DNA of 64,000 nt from Bradyrhizobium cosmicum (GTDB lineage Bacteria; Pseudomonadota; Alphaproteobacteria; Rhizobiales; Xanthobacteraceae), in the NCBI RefSeq assembly GCF_007290395.2, contig NZ_CP041656.2, positions 4,154,001 through 4,218,000 on the forward strand. Direction: 5' to 3'. Within the stretch, counting starts at the first letter, position 1; every line of letters begins with the position of its first letter. Positions 17,575-26,174 of this stretch are shown piece after piece. Made by a program: the position numbers and the translations under genes. The notes beneath the pieces are model-generated. The model was not told the origin of the DNA and made no database searches. It worked only from the letters and a program-made list of their open reading frames with translations.

Positions 17575-17718
17575 TGGGCCGGCGCAGTCAGCCAAGGATC
17601 GTTCCTCGCATCACCACAGTGCACTTGACTGTCGATGTCGCCTCGATGCACGTCGCCGTCATCCGCGACAGGGTCAGGCCGGCGTCACCGCGAGCGCGCA
17701 TGCAGTGAATCTGCCGCC

Positions 17719-18171
17719 TCAACACTCCACCAGATCGGTGTGGCCGAACCCCTTGGAATAGTCGAGCAGCGAGATCACGGTGGGCGTCAGAGCGATCAGG
17801 CGAACCTCGGACGGGTTCGGCATCGACAGGCCGGCGGCCTTCTGCTCCGGATAACGCGACATCAACAGGCCGATCGCCTTCTCGATTTCGGCCGGATCGG
17901 TCAGGGTTCGCGCCCGCGCCGCCATGGAGAGGCCGGTGATTTCCATCACCTGCGCCGGGTCGTCATCGATCGCGAGCGAGACCCGATCGTCCCGGGACAG
18001 GTTTTGCGCCTTCTGGCTGTCGAGGCCACACAGGAAGTAGATGGTGAAGCCTTCGTTGGCATAGCCGACGGTCGTCACCTGCGGCCAGCCGTCCGCCCGC
18101 AAGGTCGCAATCCGCATGGTGCGGTGCTGGTCCAGCAAGGTCTGGATCTTTTGTCTGGTCAGATTGTCCAT
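17719..18171 (-). CDS. Pyridoxamine 5'-phosphate oxidase-like flavin-binding protein
   Basis: The protein has 150 residues with the split-barrel fold: MRIATLRADGWPQVTTVGYA, then FLCGLDSQKAQNLSRDDRVS, then VMEITGLSMAARARTLTD. It resembles PNPOx-like general stress proteins and F420/FMN-binding reductases more than true PdxH, whose substrate motifs are absent. It may bind FMN. The ATG has an AGGAGG-like site upstream on the minus strand (GAGGCGCACG). It lies downstream of the TTT binding-protein gene but 160 bp away, so probably a separate unit. Confidence 0.8.
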   Translation of the reverse strand: MDNLTRQKIQTLLDQHRTMRIATLRADGWPQVTTVGYANEGFTIYFLCGLDSQKAQNLSRDDRVSLAIDDDPAQVMEITGLSMAARARTLTDPAEIEKAIGLLMSRYPEQKAAGLSMPNPSEVRLIALTPTVISLLDYSKGFGHTDLVEC

Positions 18172-18334
18172 CGTGCGCCTCCTCTGCGGGTCGACCCCTT
18201 GAGAAGACTATCCAGTCGCGCGCGCGATGATGTTGATGCGCCTCAAATCTTGATGCGCCAGGTGGGGTGATGCGCCCCACCCACTCTGTCAGCGTCCCAA
18301 GGGCTCACCCTGCGGCGATCACCTCGTCGAGGAA

Positions 18335-19345
18335 TTATTCGACCTTCACGCCCGTCTCTTCCACGATCTTTTTCCAGAACCCGGTCTCTTCGACCAGGAT
18401 GCGGGAAAATTCGGCCGGGCCCTTGTTCACGACGTCGAAGCCGACCTCGGCAAGGCGCTGCTGCGCCGCCGGCTGTTGCAGGAACTCGCTGATCGCGGTG
18501 TTGATGACCGTGACCACGCTGTCCGGCGTCCCCTTCGGCGCCATGACGCCGACCCAGGTGTCACCCTGGATCTCCGGGAAGCCCTGCTCGATCATCGTCG
18601 GAACATCGGGAAGCAGTTTCGAGCGGGTCTTTCCGGTGACCGCGAGCGCGTTGAGTTGCCGCCCTGATATCATCGGTCCGGCGGATGCCATCGTGCTCCA
18701 CCCGATCGGCACATGGTTGCCGACCACGGCCTGAACCGCCGGGCCCGCGCCTGGAAACGGCACGCCGACGATATCGAGCTTCTGCGTCACCCTTAATCGC
18801 TCCGCGAGAAGATGCGCCTGGGTCCCGACGCCGCCATGCGCGTAATTCTGATTGGAACGCGCTTTCAGGTAAGTGACCAGTTCCTTCGCATCCTTGACCG
18901 GGACGGAGGGATTGACGGAGACCACGTGCGTCGAGGAGACCGACAGGTTGATGGCGACGAAATCCGCGATCGGATCATATGGAATGTTGGTGAAGACCGA
19001 CGCGTTGACCGCATGCGTGCTCAACGCGAACAGGATGGTGTAGCCGTCAGGCTCCGACCGCGCCGCCTGGACCGTTCCGCGGTTGCCGGTCGCACCCGCG
19101 ATGTTCTCGACCACGAAGCGCTGACCAAGCTTTTCCGAAAGATACTGGCAGGCCAGGCGCGCATAGACATCGGCGGTGCCGCCGGGCGCGAACGTGACGA
19201 TGGCGCGAACCGGGCGATCAGGATAGGCCTGCGCCGACGCGATCCGCGGCGCTGCCAGCAGCGCTGCAGAGCCGCCGACGAGCCCCATGAATCGCCGGCG
19301 GCCGATCATGGTCTTCTGCTGTCCAAACGACGATGTCTTGCTCAT
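18335..19345 (-). CDS. Tripartite tricarboxylate transporter (TTT/Bug) substrate-binding protein
   Basis: The protein has about 336 residues. It begins with a twin-arginine-like signal (IGRRRFMGLVGGSAALLAAP, cleavage after ASA), then YPDRPVRAIVTFAPGGTADV, the strand motif of Bug proteins, and EQGFPEIQGDTWVGVMAPKG near residue 255. These periplasmic proteins capture carboxylates or aromatic acids. No tctA/tctB membrane genes are nearby, so it is an orphan receptor. It follows the cyclodeaminase-like gene by 45 bp, probably in one operon, suggesting a ligand linked to that enzyme. GGAGCGCAGG precedes the ATG at 19345. Confidence 0.88.
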   Translation of the reverse strand: MSKTSSFGQQKTMIGRRRFMGLVGGSAALLAAPRIASAQAYPDRPVRAIVTFAPGGTADVYARLACQYLSEKLGQRFVVENIAGATGNRGTVQAARSEPDGYTILFALSTHAVNASVFTNIPYDPIADFVAINLSVSSTHVVSVNPSVPVKDAKELVTYLKARSNQNYAHGGVGTQAHLLAERLRVTQKLDIVGVPFPGAGPAVQAVVGNHVPIGWSTMASAGPMISGRQLNALAVTGKTRSKLLPDVPTMIEQGFPEIQGDTWVGVMAPKGTPDSVVTVINTAISEFLQQPAAQQRLAEVGFDVVNKGPAEFSRILVEETGFWKKIVEETGVKVE

Positions 19346-19390
19346 CCTGCGCTCCATTGCGTAACGCGTGCGACACGCGTTGATCTCAGT

Positions 19391-20368
19391 TCAACGCGGC
19401 AATCTCGTTCCGATGCCCTTGGCGCGTGCCGCTTCATAGATGAAAGCCGCAGCGGCGAGATCCGCGAGGCCCGCGCCCGAAAAGATCAATGCATTGCGCT
19501 CGTCGCGATTGCTGCGCCCGGCGATGCGACCGGACACGAGATCGGAGATATCGCCGGCGAACGGTCCGTCGTAGTTCAGGATTCCGTTTGGACCGGCGGT
19601 GCTCTGTTCGCGGTCATCGGTCATTGTGCGATCGAAGGCGGCAAGACTGTCGCGTCGCCAGCCGAAGCCGAGATCCACCGAAGAGACGAAAGTCCCCGGC
19701 TCGACCCAGTTGGCGTCGAGTTGTCGATTATCTGCCACACCATGGGGAATGGAGCTGATGACGATGTCGCAGCCTTTGATCGCCGCGCGCGGATCGGACA
19801 CGGCGCGAGCTTGCAGGCCTTTCTCGCGGGCTTTGACGGCAAATGCCTCTGAAGTCTCGAGGCGGCGGCTGAAGGCAACGACATGGGTCAAGGGAAACGC
19901 CGCGGCAAACACGTCGAGATGACTTCGCGCCTGGGCGCCGCACGCAAGAAAACCGATCGTGCCCGCATCGGCGCGCGCCATGAAGCGAGCTGCGACGAGC
20001 GAGATCAGCGCCGTGCGGATCGCCGAAATCCAGACACCGTCCATGACGGCCACCGGCCGTCCGGTCTCGATCTCGTTGAGAACGATCAGCGGCATGAAGT
20101 CCGGCACACCATTGCTGTTGCCGGGGAAATAGCCGAACCATTTGAAAGCCGCATAGCCCGGGCGATCCATCACCGCGCCTTTGCCGCGGAAGATGTTGGG
20201 CCCGCCTGCGCTGATCGTGACCTTGGGATGCGACCAGACCCCACCTTCCGCGCGGCGAAGGAAGGCACGCCGGAGTGCTGCCTCCAACTCGCCGACCTGC
20301 GCATCGCATGCGACGACATCCGCCTGCGACAGGTACAGCAGTTCATCATTCGCGACATTCAGCGTCAT
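19391..20368 (-). CDS. Ornithine cyclodeaminase / mu-crystallin family protein
   Basis: About 325 residues. N-terminal dimerisation part with SHPKVTISAGGPNIFRGKGA and AAFKWFGYFPGNSN, then an NAD-binding Rossmann segment GTIGFLACGAQARSHLDVFA and VISSIPHGVADN. Family members include ornithine cyclodeaminase, alanine dehydrogenase and ketimine or tauropine-type reductases; the substrate is not certain. The start ATG at 20368 follows GAAGG. Co-directional with the TTT binding protein, it may process the imported compound. Confidence 0.82.
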   Translation of the reverse strand: MTLNVANDELLYLSQADVVACDAQVGELEAALRRAFLRRAEGGVWSHPKVTISAGGPNIFRGKGAVMDRPGYAAFKWFGYFPGNSNGVPDFMPLIVLNEIETGRPVAVMDGVWISAIRTALISLVAARFMARADAGTIGFLACGAQARSHLDVFAAAFPLTHVVAFSRRLETSEAFAVKAREKGLQARAVSDPRAAIKGCDIVISSIPHGVADNRQLDANWVEPGTFVSSVDLGFGWRRDSLAAFDRTMTDDREQSTAGPNGILNYDGPFAGDISDLVSGRIAGRSNRDERNALIFSGAGLADLAAAAFIYEAARAKGIGTRLPR

Positions 20369-20574
20369 GGCACAGCCTTCGCAGCGCTCAACCAATCTAT
20401 CGCAACCGCTATCGCCGCACGCATTTGATCCATGTCCGAACCATTGCTGTATTCAGATAGAAATTCAATGCTGTCTTCTAGGCAGTCACACCCTGAAATC
20501 TCATGGAAAGCGGGCACATCTGAAGGGAATTTGAGCGCGGCGACGTTTTTTTAGCCACGCCGGTTCTGCGGCCT
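20369..20574. other. Intergenic upstream of the cyclodeaminase-like gene
   Basis: About 200 bp containing the presumed promoter of the minus-strand operon. No coding sequence or clear operator is visible. Confidence 0.4.
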
Positions 20575-20731
20575 GGACGCGGGTGGGCCGGAGCGCGGGC
20601 GCCGGCGTCGCGAAGGCCTTCGGCTACTGGAATGTCGGCGTCGAATATCTCTGCGGCGATCTCGGGCGCATACCGCCCGCCTGACCGTCAACTACAGGTT
20701 CGGCGCCACGCCGCTCGTCGCGAAGTCTTGA
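20575..20731 (+). pseudogene. Remnant of an outer-membrane beta-barrel protein gene
   Basis: One frame reads AGAGVAKAFGYWNVGVEYLCGDLG and then stops; a neighbouring frame continues RLTVNYRFGATPLVAKS to a TGA at 20729-20731. Together they match the last strands of Omp25/RopB-type porin-like barrels of rhizobia, which end in an aromatic NYRFG strand. The rest of the gene is missing, so only the 3' tip with a frameshift survives. Confidence 0.65.
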
Positions 20732-20839
20732 GCGCCGGAGGGTGAGCAAAGGCGCACTTGCGCCGTGCCCACCATTTTTCCATGACCAGGACCACTGTGG
20801 GCACGCTTCCGCGTTGCCCGTCCTACCCATGATTGCCCG

Positions 20840-21115
20840 TCACCACCAATACGGCCAGCGCCATCCTTCATAGCGCACATACGACGACACCAGCGGCGGG
20901 CCGTAGGGATCGACGCGGTCGTCTTCGGGGCGATAGCGATAGCGCGGAACGACATTGTAATCCCACGGCGTCGGCCTGAGCACGGGGACGTCGACCCTGA
21001 GCCGCGGTTCGGAAGCAACCTGTGCCCTCCGCGTCCGCGCTTCGGCATCGGAGGTTGCGAGATTGCCCAGCACCAGCGCCGTTCCCAGCGCGCACGCGAC
21101 AGTCATGATCTTCAT
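20840..21115 (-). CDS. Small secreted protein of unknown function
   Basis: The protein has 91 residues. A signal peptide (TVACALGTALVLGNLATS) is followed by a short arginine-, proline- and tyrosine-rich mature part with PRYRYRPEDDRVDPYG and the ending RWPYWW. The family is not recognised. The ATG at 21115 has AAGGAGA upstream on the minus strand, which supports a real gene. Predicted periplasmic or surface-associated. Confidence 0.7.
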   Translation of the reverse strand: MKIMTVACALGTALVLGNLATSDAEARTRRAQVASEPRLRVDVPVLRPTPWDYNVVPRYRYRPEDDRVDPYGPPLVSSYVRYEGWRWPYWW

Positions 21116-21242
21116 GCGTTTGTCTCCTTGGCATCAGAGTGCAAAAGGTCCCGATGCAAGGCAAGTAAATTCATGCGCGCCCGAGGTCCGGCGCCATGCC
21201 AGTGCCTTAGGAACTTCCGTGGGTTCGTTCGATTATCCGGCC

Positions 21243-21422
21243 ATGCGCATGTCCCTCATCGTTCTCATCCTCTGCAGTCTCGCGCTCGGCGCGGCTGCCT
21301 TTCTCTTCGTGCCGACAACGCAAGCCGATGCCGAGCGGACGGTGACGACCGAGCAGGCCGCGGCGGACGCCGGCGCGACCGTGCTGCCCACCGACCCCAA
21401 GCTGAGCGTCGAGCCCAAATAG
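21243..21422 (+). CDS. Small membrane-anchored protein of unknown function
   Basis: The protein has 59 residues. An N-terminal hydrophobic segment (SLIVLILCSLALGAAAFLFV) is followed by an acidic, alanine-rich tail. The family is not recognised. The next gene starts five bases after its stop, so the two may be cotranscribed. The ribosome-binding site is weak and ATG at 21249 is an alternative start. Confidence 0.5.
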   Translation: MRMSLIVLILCSLALGAAAFLFVPTTQADAERTVTTEQAAADAGATVLPTDPKLSVEPK

Positions 21423-21427
21423 CTGCG

Positions 21428-21916
21428 ATGACCGAGGACGAGCGCTACATGCGCGAGGCGCTGCGCGTCGCGCGCGCCAAGGGCACAGATCCCTCGCTCA
21501 GCCCGATCGGCTGTGTCATCGTGCTCGACGGCAAGGTGCTGGCCGCGAGCCGCAACCAGGTCGCCGAGCATCACGATGCCGTCGCCCATGCCGAGATCGA
21601 GGCGATCAGGGCCGCCGGCGCCGGCTTCGAGAATGGCGAGATCCGCGGCGCCACGCTCTACACCACGCTACAGCCGTGCGGCATGTGCACGATGGCCTCG
21701 ATCTGGTCGAAGGTTTCGCGCATCGTCTACGGCGCTGGCCGCGACGACGTCCACAAGATGTATTTCGAAGCCCGGCACATCGACACACTCGACTTCGTCA
21801 GCAAGGCCTACCGCGACGATCTCAGCATCGAAGGCGGCGTTCTGCGCGACGACTGCGCCCGCCTGTACTATCGGCCCTGGGACAAGGTGCCGGAGAGCGA
21901 GCAGGGCAACATCTAA
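21428..21916 (+). CDS. Nucleoside/cytidine deaminase family enzyme
   Basis: The protein has 162 residues. The zinc-dependent deaminase signature is complete: HAEIEAI with the zinc histidine and catalytic glutamate, and TTLQPCGMC with the two zinc cysteines. Overall pattern (GCVIVLDGKVLAASRNQV, SRIVYGAGRDD) resembles guanine or tRNA-type CMP/dCMP deaminase family members used in purine salvage; the exact base is uncertain. The gene follows a small membrane-protein gene by 5 bp. Confidence 0.88.
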   Translation: MTEDERYMREALRVARAKGTDPSLSPIGCVIVLDGKVLAASRNQVAEHHDAVAHAEIEAIRAAGAGFENGEIRGATLYTTLQPCGMCTMASIWSKVSRIVYGAGRDDVHKMYFEARHIDTLDFVSKAYRDDLSIEGGVLRDDCARLYYRPWDKVPESEQGNI

Positions 21917-21951
21917 GGCAGCAGGAGCGGCGTCCCATCGAGGTCCGCCCT

Positions 21952-23073
21952 TTACAGCCAGCCATTCCGCCTGAAGCGCAGATAGAGCACGCCGCAGATG
22001 CTGGCGATCGCGCCGAGCACCGCGTAGTAGCCGTATTCCCATTTCAGCTCCGGCATGTGCTCGAAATTCATGCCGTAGATGCCGGCGACCGCGGTCGGCA
22101 CCGCGAGGATCGCGGCCCATGCGGCGAGCTGGCGCGCGATGTCGGTCTGCGCCGCCTGCCCGGCCATCATGTTGGCCTCGAAGACGAAGGCCAGCACCTC
22201 GCGCAAGGCATCGATGTCCTCCTCGGCCCGCTTGGCATGGTCGAGCACGTCGCGAAACAGCGGCTTCATCTCGTCGTCCATCGCGATCAGATTGGCATGG
22301 CCCAGCCGCTTGCAGACGTCGACGACGGGACCGACGGCGCGGCGCAGCCGCAACAGGTCGCGCCGCAGCCGGTACAGGCGGTCGAAATCGCGGCGCGCCA
22401 GCGATTTGTGCAGCACCTGCTCTTCCAGCGCTTCGACCTCGGCCTGGATGTTCTCGGTGACGGGCCGGTAGTTGTCGACGATGAAATCGAGCACGGCATA
22501 GAGGATGTAGTCCTCGCCCTGCGGCAGCGCCGACGGACAGGATTCGCAGCGCTCCCGGACCGCCTTGTAGGAGGTCGAGGCGCCATGGCGCACCGTGACC
22601 ACATAGCCCTTGCCGACGAAGATGTGCGTCTCGCCGAAAGCGATGCGCTCGGACTCGCCTGAGGCGGCATGCTCGCCCTCGCCGGACTCGATGTGCTCGC
22701 CCTCCAGCTGCGCGGTGCGGGCCACGACGAACAGCGCATCGCCATATTGCTCGACCTTGGGCTGCTGATGCGCGTTCGAGGCGTCCTCGATCGCCAGCGG
22801 ATGCAGGTCGAGCTGCGCGGCGACGCGCTGGAGCAGCTCGAGGCCGGGCTCGTGCAGGCCGATCCAGACCACGTGTCCCTGCTTCTTGGCCCACTTGCCG
22901 GCCTCCTCGATAGCGATGTCGCAGATCCTGCGTCCGCCGGCATAGACGCTGGCGGCGACGACGCCGGCCTCGGCGGCCGGTGCGCTCTGGACGGGCGCCT
23001 GGGTCTGGACCAGCGCCAACCTCTCGACCTGCCTTGGATCGACCTGCCTCTGACGGGTCCGATTTCGCGCCAC
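21952..23073 (-). CDS. CorA-family magnesium/divalent cation channel
   Basis: About 373 residues. A cytoplasmic alpha/beta domain (VVWIGLHEPGLELLQRVAAQ, HPLAIEDASNAHQQPKVEQY) leads to long helices and two C-terminal membrane segments with the selectivity motif YGMNFEHMPE. It transports Mg2+ or Co2+/Ni2+. GTG at 23073 is chosen because GAAGGAGGTGACG lies directly before it, although an ATG lies 24 bp upstream. Odd feature: a serine-glutamate-histidine-rich insertion around residues 130-155 (repeated ESGE/ASGE units), absent from typical CorA. Confidence 0.9.
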   Translation of the reverse strand: MARNRTRQRQVDPRQVERLALVQTQAPVQSAPAAEAGVVAASVYAGGRRICDIAIEEAGKWAKKQGHVVWIGLHEPGLELLQRVAAQLDLHPLAIEDASNAHQQPKVEQYGDALFVVARTAQLEGEHIESGEGEHAASGESERIAFGETHIFVGKGYVVTVRHGASTSYKAVRERCESCPSALPQGEDYILYAVLDFIVDNYRPVTENIQAEVEALEEQVLHKSLARRDFDRLYRLRRDLLRLRRAVGPVVDVCKRLGHANLIAMDDEMKPLFRDVLDHAKRAEEDIDALREVLAFVFEANMMAGQAAQTDIARQLAAWAAILAVPTAVAGIYGMNFEHMPELKWEYGYYAVLGAIASICGVLYLRFRRNGWL

Positions 23074-23348
23074 CGTCACCTCCTTCGATTGGTGCATCGA
23101 AGGATCAACGGCGAGGCGACGACCGCGGTTCCGAACGGGATGGGAGGACCGCAAGGCCCGGCGCGCATATCTTGATGGGATTCCTACATCGGCCCGGGGA
23201 GCCGCGTAGCTCCCGCACTTCCGACGATGCCATCATGCACCTGTTTTGCCCGACGGGTCAAGAGATATTCGGCAATCCCGAAAACCTGAAATCCCCAGCG
23301 ATTTCTACTGTGCATGGGGTTGTTTTCACGACTTTTGCCGACGTCGCC
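23074..23348. other. Intergenic region with probable dispersed repeat
   Basis: The stretch 23235-23330 is less GC-rich than its surroundings and contains GTTTTGCCCGACGGGTCAA, which I believe recurs between genes in Bradyrhizobium-type genomes. Only one copy is present here. No coding sequence is credible. Confidence 0.35.
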
Positions 23349-23720
23349 TCAATCGCCGCGCAAGCTCAGGATGTAGCTCGAGAGCGCATCGGCCTGCTGC
23401 GGCGAGATCACCAGGTTCGGCATGGTCTGGTGGCTGGTCTTCCAGAACACTTTCAGCGACAGCGCGGTGGTGCCGTTGCGGTCGGCGATGGCCTGGAAGC
23501 TCGGGGCGCGGTCGAACAGTCCGGGCATGCCGGGCTCGACGGCGTGACAGGTCTGGCACCAGGCCTGCGCGAGGCGATGGCCCTCCGCGGCCGCGCGCGA
23601 GGCTCCGGCGGCGGAGCGCGATGCGCCCGCGGCGGTGTGGACGACGCTGATGAGAAACAGCACCGACAATCCGATCAGGATGGCAAGGCCGAGATAGATT
23701 CGAACGCTGCGCGACATCAT
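23349..23720 (-). CDS. Membrane-anchored c-type cytochrome
   Basis: The protein has 123 residues. An N-terminal membrane anchor or uncleaved signal (IYLGLAILIGLSVLFLISVV) is followed by one haem-binding motif, CQTCH, near residue 55, and the distal methionine in SHQTMPNLVISP. It should be a small class I cytochrome c in the periplasm that carries electrons. There is no oxidase or dehydrogenase gene next to it. The start could be either of two adjacent ATG codons after GAGGGCAGG. Confidence 0.88.
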   Translation of the reverse strand: MMSRSVRIYLGLAILIGLSVLFLISVVHTAAGASRSAAGASRAAAEGHRLAQAWCQTCHAVEPGMPGLFDRAPSFQAIADRNGTTALSLKVFWKTSHQTMPNLVISPQQADALSSYILSLRGD

Positions 23721-23865
23721 CCTGCCCTCGCCTTCGCTTCGCTGGCCTGATAAGCGTACGGCCGCGCACCCGGGCCAGGATTGATCTGCATCAAGCGATC
23801 GGCGCAACGCTCGTAGGACAAGGCGCGCAACCAGCAACGGCGCGCCATTCCGCGGAAGGATCAGC

Positions 23866-24039
23866 ATGAACGAGAATCGATATTACGGCGTCCGCGTCGA
23901 GGGCGCCAAATACGGCGTCGGATTCGGCTCGGCGCTCGCCATCGCGATCTCCTATACCAACAACCATTCGATCCTGTGGGCCATCATCCACGGCATCCTG
24001 GGCTGGCTCTACGTGATCTTCGTCGCGCTGTTTCGATGA
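23866..24039 (+). CDS. Small hydrophobic protein (57 residues)
   Basis: ATG at 23866 follows GCGGAAGGA with good spacing and reads through to TGA at 24037-24039. The protein starts [20 protein letters not shown] and has two short hydrophobic stretches, [11 protein letters not shown] and [19 protein letters not shown], so it is probably an inner-membrane miniprotein. The family is not certain. Third-position GC is high as in real genes. It stands 75 bp before the PhnA-like gene in the same direction. Confidence 0.7.
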   Translation: MNENRYYGVRVEGAKYGVGFGSALAIAISYTNNHSILWAIIHGILGWLYVIFVALFR

Positions 24040-24109
24040 CGCCTCGCCCCGCGTCCAGCCTGACGCGGCGCCCTCTTCCCTTGTTGACTTCCGAAAGACT
24101 GGAACTGCC

Positions 24110-24460
24110 ATGACCGACGCTACCAAATGCCCGAAATGCAATTCGGAGCATGCCTATCAGGATCGCGATCTCTGGATCTGCCCGGAATGCGCCCATGAAT
24201 GGAGCGCCGCGGGCGATGCGGCGGCGGAAGCCACGCAAGAGGCCGGCGTGCGCGATGCCCACGGCAACGTGCTCACCGACGGCGACAGCGTCATCGTGAT
24301 GAAGGACCTCAAGGTCAAGGGCTCCTCCTCGGTGGTTAAGGGCGGCACCAAGGTCCGCAACATCCGCCTGCAGGACGCCACCGACGGCCACAACATCGCC
24401 TGCAAGATCGACGGCATCGGCGCGATGAACCTGAAATCGGAGTTCGTGAAGAAGGCCTGA
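24110..24460 (+). CDS. PhnA/YjdM-family zinc-ribbon protein
   Basis: The protein has 116 residues. The N-terminal zinc ribbon has [13 protein letters not shown] and CPECAHEW, followed by the PhnA core with [40 protein letters not shown] and the C-terminal [11 protein letters not shown]. Although once named for alkylphosphonate uptake, YjdM-type proteins have no proven role in that pathway and no phn genes are near. Length and motif order match the family fully. Confidence 0.92.
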   Translation: MTDATKCPKCNSEHAYQDRDLWICPECAHEWSAAGDAAAEATQEAGVRDAHGNVLTDGDSVIVMKDLKVKGSSSVVKGGTKVRNIRLQDATDGHNIACKIDGIGAMNLKSEFVKKA

Positions 24461-24527
24461 GGCGCGCTGCGCGATCTGAACTTTTCGACGGCTCGGCCGT
24501 TCTCTGTGTCAACAGAGGATGGCGAGA

Positions 24528-24731
24528 ATGTTTGATTTGCGGACGGTCGTGATCGCGGCGAGTTTTATCCTGGCGTCGATCGCCGTTGCGGCCGCGGACG
24601 GCGCGCAGGAACGATCCTCGCAAGCGCCGAAGACGGAAACCGCCGGCGAAGCCCGCCCCATCCGGGTCGTACTCCCGGCCCCCTGGCAAACCGCTGCCCC
24701 GGAGGCCGGGTCACCGCTGCCTTTGCGCTAG
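24528..24731 (+). CDS. Small secreted hypothetical protein
   Basis: About 67 residues. A signal peptide (TVVIAASFILASIAVAAADG) precedes a short proline- and alanine-rich tail. The family is not recognised. An alternative ATG lies at 24519. The last 21 bp overlap the convergent transporter gene, which slightly lowers confidence that it is expressed. Confidence 0.5.
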   Translation: MFDLRTVVIAASFILASIAVAAADGAQERSSQAPKTETAGEARPIRVVLPAPWQTAAPEAGSPLPLR

Positions 24732-25631
24732 GTAAAATCCGCACAGCACCGTCACCAGGCCCGCCGCCTGCAACGCCGTCGGCGGCTCGCCGAGCAGCAG
24801 CCAGCCGGTGAGCAGCGTCAGCGCCGGCACGCAGGCCGGGAACACCGCCGCGCGGGCGACGCCGAGGCGCTGGACCGAGACCACGAACAGATAGAGCGCG
24901 GCGGGGCCTGCGAGCACGCCCTGCGCCAGCGCCTGGATGGCGTTCTCACTGAAGCCGATCTCGGCAATGCGGGCGGGGCCGCTGGTGAGCAGGTAGATCG
25001 GCAGCAGCAGCAGCGACAGTACGTTGATGACCAGCGCGGCCGAGACCGCGGAGACACGCCAGTGCCGCAGCAGCGTGCCGAAGCCGGCGAACATGAATCC
25101 GGTGATCACGAAGATCAGATCGCCCAGCACGCCGTCGGCGCCGATATGACCGATCGACTCGGCGCCGATCACGGCGAGGCCGCCGACGATGACGATGGCG
25201 CCGGCAAGGCGCGAGGGCGAGATCCTTTCCTTCAGGAACATCGCGGCGAGGAACAATCCGCCGAGCGTCGCGGACGACGGCTGGATCACGCTTCCATGAC
25301 CGAGCGGCACGAACAGGAACCCGGTGTAGGAGACCAGCGACATCACGGGGCCGCCGAGCACCATCAGCACGAGGCCCCTGCCCCAGCCGATGCCGCAGAG
25401 ATCGGAGATGCCGGCGCGCAGCACCAGCGGCAGGAAGACGATGCCGGACCAGACAAAGCGGTGCATCAGCAGATCGGTCGGCGTGAAGCCGACCTTGAGG
25501 CCATGCCGGGTGCCGGCAAAGCCGAGTGCCCAGAACAATGCAGCCGACAGCCCGCACACGACGCCAAGCAGCGCCGGTGCCGTATCATTCTTCTGAGTGA
25601 GAGCGTCAGCGCCGCTCGTCCGCTGATCCAT
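24711..25631 (-). CDS. DMT superfamily (EamA) transporter
   Basis: The protein has 306 residues with ten predicted helices and two EamA repeats: GLSAALFWALGFAGTRHGLK opens the first, and LGDLIFVITGFMFAGFGTLL the second; the usual GE motif near the end is LLLGEPPTALQAAGL. Likely exporter of a small metabolite. Unlike the DMT gene at 10028 there is no long N-terminal extension. The ATG at 25631 lacks a strong ribosome-binding site. Confidence 0.85.
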   Translation of the reverse strand: MDQRTSGADALTQKNDTAPALLGVVCGLSAALFWALGFAGTRHGLKVGFTPTDLLMHRFVWSGIVFLPLVLRAGISDLCGIGWGRGLVLMVLGGPVMSLVSYTGFLFVPLGHGSVIQPSSATLGGLFLAAMFLKERISPSRLAGAIVIVGGLAVIGAESIGHIGADGVLGDLIFVITGFMFAGFGTLLRHWRVSAVSAALVINVLSLLLLPIYLLTSGPARIAEIGFSENAIQALAQGVLAGPAALYLFVVSVQRLGVARAAVFPACVPALTLLTGWLLLGEPPTALQAAGLVTVLCGFYLAQRQR

Positions 25632-25735
25632 GGATCAAGCGTTACGGCGGCAATGCTTCCGGCTCAACCCACGCGCCTGCAAGGCTGGCACGCAGCGGTC
25701 GGTTGAAGGTGTGCGCGGAGGGAGCGAGCAAACAC

Positions 25736-25882
25736 TCAGAAGAATCCGGGGCTGAGATCGAGCCCATAGGTCAGGCTCAGCACGAACACGAACAGCGCGG
25801 CGCCGGCGAACAGCGCCAGATGCCTGACGATGACTTCACGCAGCGGGGTGGCTGCAACAACGACTTTGTGCGCAACGGGCAT
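25736..25882 (-). CDS. Small single-helix membrane protein (48 residues)
   Basis: ATG at 25882 follows AATGGAGCC on the minus strand. The peptide has a basic N-terminal part, a hydrophobic helix (LALFAGAALFVFVLSLTYG) and a short tail. The family is not recognised. Lone membrane miniproteins of this form are common in rhizobia. Confidence 0.5.
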   Translation of the reverse strand: MPVAHKVVVAATPLREVIVRHLALFAGAALFVFVLSLTYGLDLSPGFF

Positions 25883-26174
25883 GACGGCTCCATTATGAAA
25901 ATGTTTCTTGGCCGCCAATCAGCGACGCCCGCATCAAGCGCCGCGATCTGCAAAGCAACTATTAAGGAGATCACACTGGTCTTGAACCACCGTACACAAT
26001 GGCGGCTCCAAGCCGATCTTTTTCAGCATCGGCTTCTCGATCCGCGCACCGGCAACAAAAAACCGCGCTCCCCGAAGGGAACGCGGCCTGATGCGGAAAC
26101 GACGCCTTCTAAAAACCCGAATCCTGCGATAGGCACGATAGGTCTCCACCGTGCCCGCCGCCGGACGTTTGGGT
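25883..26174. other. Intergenic region with a terminator
   Basis: About 290 bp between two minus-strand genes. It holds the hairpin at 26055-26086 and the promoter of the 48-residue peptide gene. Nothing else is evident. Confidence 0.5.
26055..26086 (-). terminator. Rho-independent terminator of the 84-residue secreted protein gene
   Basis: On the minus strand CCGCG(T)TCCC pairs with GGGA(G)CGCGG, arms 26082-26086 with 26063-26067, followed by a run of six T. Confidence 0.75.
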
